Origin: Sphingobium psychrophilum
Lineage (GTDB): Bacteria; Pseudomonadota; Alphaproteobacteria; Sphingomonadales; Sphingomonadaceae
Assembly: GCF_012927105.1 (NCBI RefSeq)
Contig: NZ_JABBFV010000001.1
Span: 558,001-622,000, forward strand
Length of the DNA stretch: 64,000 bases
Direction: 5' to 3'
Position 1 is the stretch's first letter; every line of letters begins with the position of its first letter. The notes under the pieces are model-generated. The model searched no databases, had not been told where the DNA came from, and worked only from the letters and a program-made list of their open reading frames with translations. Made by a program: the position numbers and the translations under genes. Shown in pieces: positions 63,446-64,000 of this stretch.

Positions 63446-64000
63446 ATGTCCGTTATCTCGTCCATCCGCCTTTCCTCGCGCGCGGCGTTGCTGCTCGCCT
63501 GCGCCACCGGCGCGCTGAGCGCCGCCCATGCGCAGGAACCGGTCGGGGATGGCGACGAGACGATCACCGTTACCGGCCGCCGCATCTCGCAATCGGCCGA
63601 AGCGATCGGCGAAGACAAGGTGAGCAATGTCGTGGCAGTCACGCGCGAGGCGCTGCTGTCGGCGCCGTCGGGCATTTCGGGCCTCAAGATGCTGGAGCAA
63701 CTGCCCGGCTTCAACGTCCAGACCGACGGCGCGCTGGGCCTGTACGAGTTCGGCAACAGCGTCCAGACCCGCGCCTTCAACCTCGACCAGATCGGCTTCG
63801 TGGTCGACGGCATCCCCACCGGCCGCAGCGACGCCTTCGGCGGCAGCCCGGTATTCCGCTATGTCGACAATGAAAATCTGGGTGTGGTGGAGGCCGCGGT
63901 CGGCGCGGGCGATGTGGGCCTGCCCAGTTACTCGACGCTTGGCCCGGTCGTGCAATATAACAGCATCGCGCCGCAGGAAGAGATGGGCCTGTTCGTGTCC
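63446..64000 (+). CDS. TonB-dependent receptor, N-terminal part (cut by window end)
   Basis: 185 codons are visible, from the ATG at 63446 after AGGGAG, and the frame continues past the edge. A signal peptide (ALLLACATGALSAAHAQ) is followed by a TonB-box-like ETITVTGRR. The plug domain then shows ISGLKMLEQLPGFNVQTDGA, VQTRAFNLDQIGFVVDGIPT and VEAAVGAGDVGLPSYSTLG. It is an outer-membrane gated channel for a siderophore, carbohydrate or other large substrate. The substrate cannot be told from this part. Confidence 0.9.
   Translation, partial: MSVISSIRLSSRAALLLACATGALSAAHAQEPVGDGDETITVTGRRISQSAEAIGEDKVSNVVAVTREALLSAPSGISGLKMLEQLPGFNVQTDGALGLYEFGNSVQTRAFNLDQIGFVVDGIPTGRSDAFGGSPVFRYVDNENLGVVEAAVGAGDVGLPSYSTLGPVVQYNSIAPQEEMGLFVS

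Overview
This window is a chromosomal stretch of a high-GC alphaproteobacterium, very probably a sphingomonad (Sphingobium/Sphingomonas group). That rests on recall of gene content and order: a sucA-sucB-lpd cluster, a complete Entner-Doudoroff (ED) set, a RegB/RegA redox pair, a cyo quinol oxidase, a TonB-dependent receptor, and many short paired inverted repeats of kinds common in sphingomonads. No rRNA, CRISPR array, prophage or intact insertion sequence was seen. Two tRNAs are present, Gly(CCC) and Leu(CAA).

Layout. 1-5.7 kb: 2-oxoglutarate dehydrogenase complex. 5.7-6.2 kb: a ParDE-type toxin-antitoxin pair. 6.3-14.5 kb: a class A penicillin-binding protein, an LplT-like MFS protein, pgsA with moaD-moaE, oxyR, a TSUP permease and a serine acetyltransferase. 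14.5-19.6 kb: a DUF2157-like membrane protein, nitronate monooxygenase, an alpha/beta hydrolase and a hybrid histidine kinase with two near-duplicate PAS domains. 19.7-20.8 kb: a KDG kinase-like gene and tRNA-Gly. 20.8-27.6 kb: one leftward cluster cyoA-B-C-D-surf1-regB-regA. 27.8-31.3 kb: MHS transporter, glycosyltransferase and ammonium transporter. 31.3-33.8 kb: a less GC-rich, gene-poor accessory-looking patch with an HNH-like protein and a GT87-type membrane protein. 33.8-43.4 kb: two overlapping DUF2807 genes, M28 peptidase, VOC protein, SpoIIAA-like protein, hemB with a fused membrane/spermidine-synthase-like gene and a gamma-carbonic-anhydrase-like gene, tRNA-Leu, a MerC-like gene and a haloperoxidase-type hydrolase. 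43.7-48.7 kb: zwf-edd-glk-eda. 48.9-53.7 kb: small genes, an aminotransferase and the leftward operon galE-ybaK-pgl. 53.8-57.4 kb: fadJ-like and fadA-like beta-oxidation genes. 57.6-63.1 kb: phosphoesterase, MFS exporter, MobA-like transferase, folE with a FolM-like reductase, and enoyl-CoA hydratase. From 63.4 kb a TonB-dependent receptor runs off the window.

How the genes fit together. Glucose enters through Glk, Zwf, Pgl, Edd and Eda, and KDG kinase feeds the same pathway from uronates or aldonates. Fatty acids enter through the fad genes. Both drain into the TCA cycle, where SucAB-Lpd acts, and electrons reach oxygen through the bo3-type quinol oxidase. The oxidase genes abut those for its likely assembly factor (SURF1) and for the RegBA sensor system, suggesting respiratory flux and redox gene control are co-transcribed.

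Most of the window is ordinary core genome. The points most worth a second look are the cyo-surf1-regBA linkage, a MerR/LiuR-type palindrome before the thiolase gene, a palindromic operator before the DUF2157-like gene, a possible Zur-like site on the merC start, an HNH protein with a degenerate motif, the PAS duplication, and the placement of two or more families of paired inverted repeats. I found no clearly new defence or biosynthetic system.
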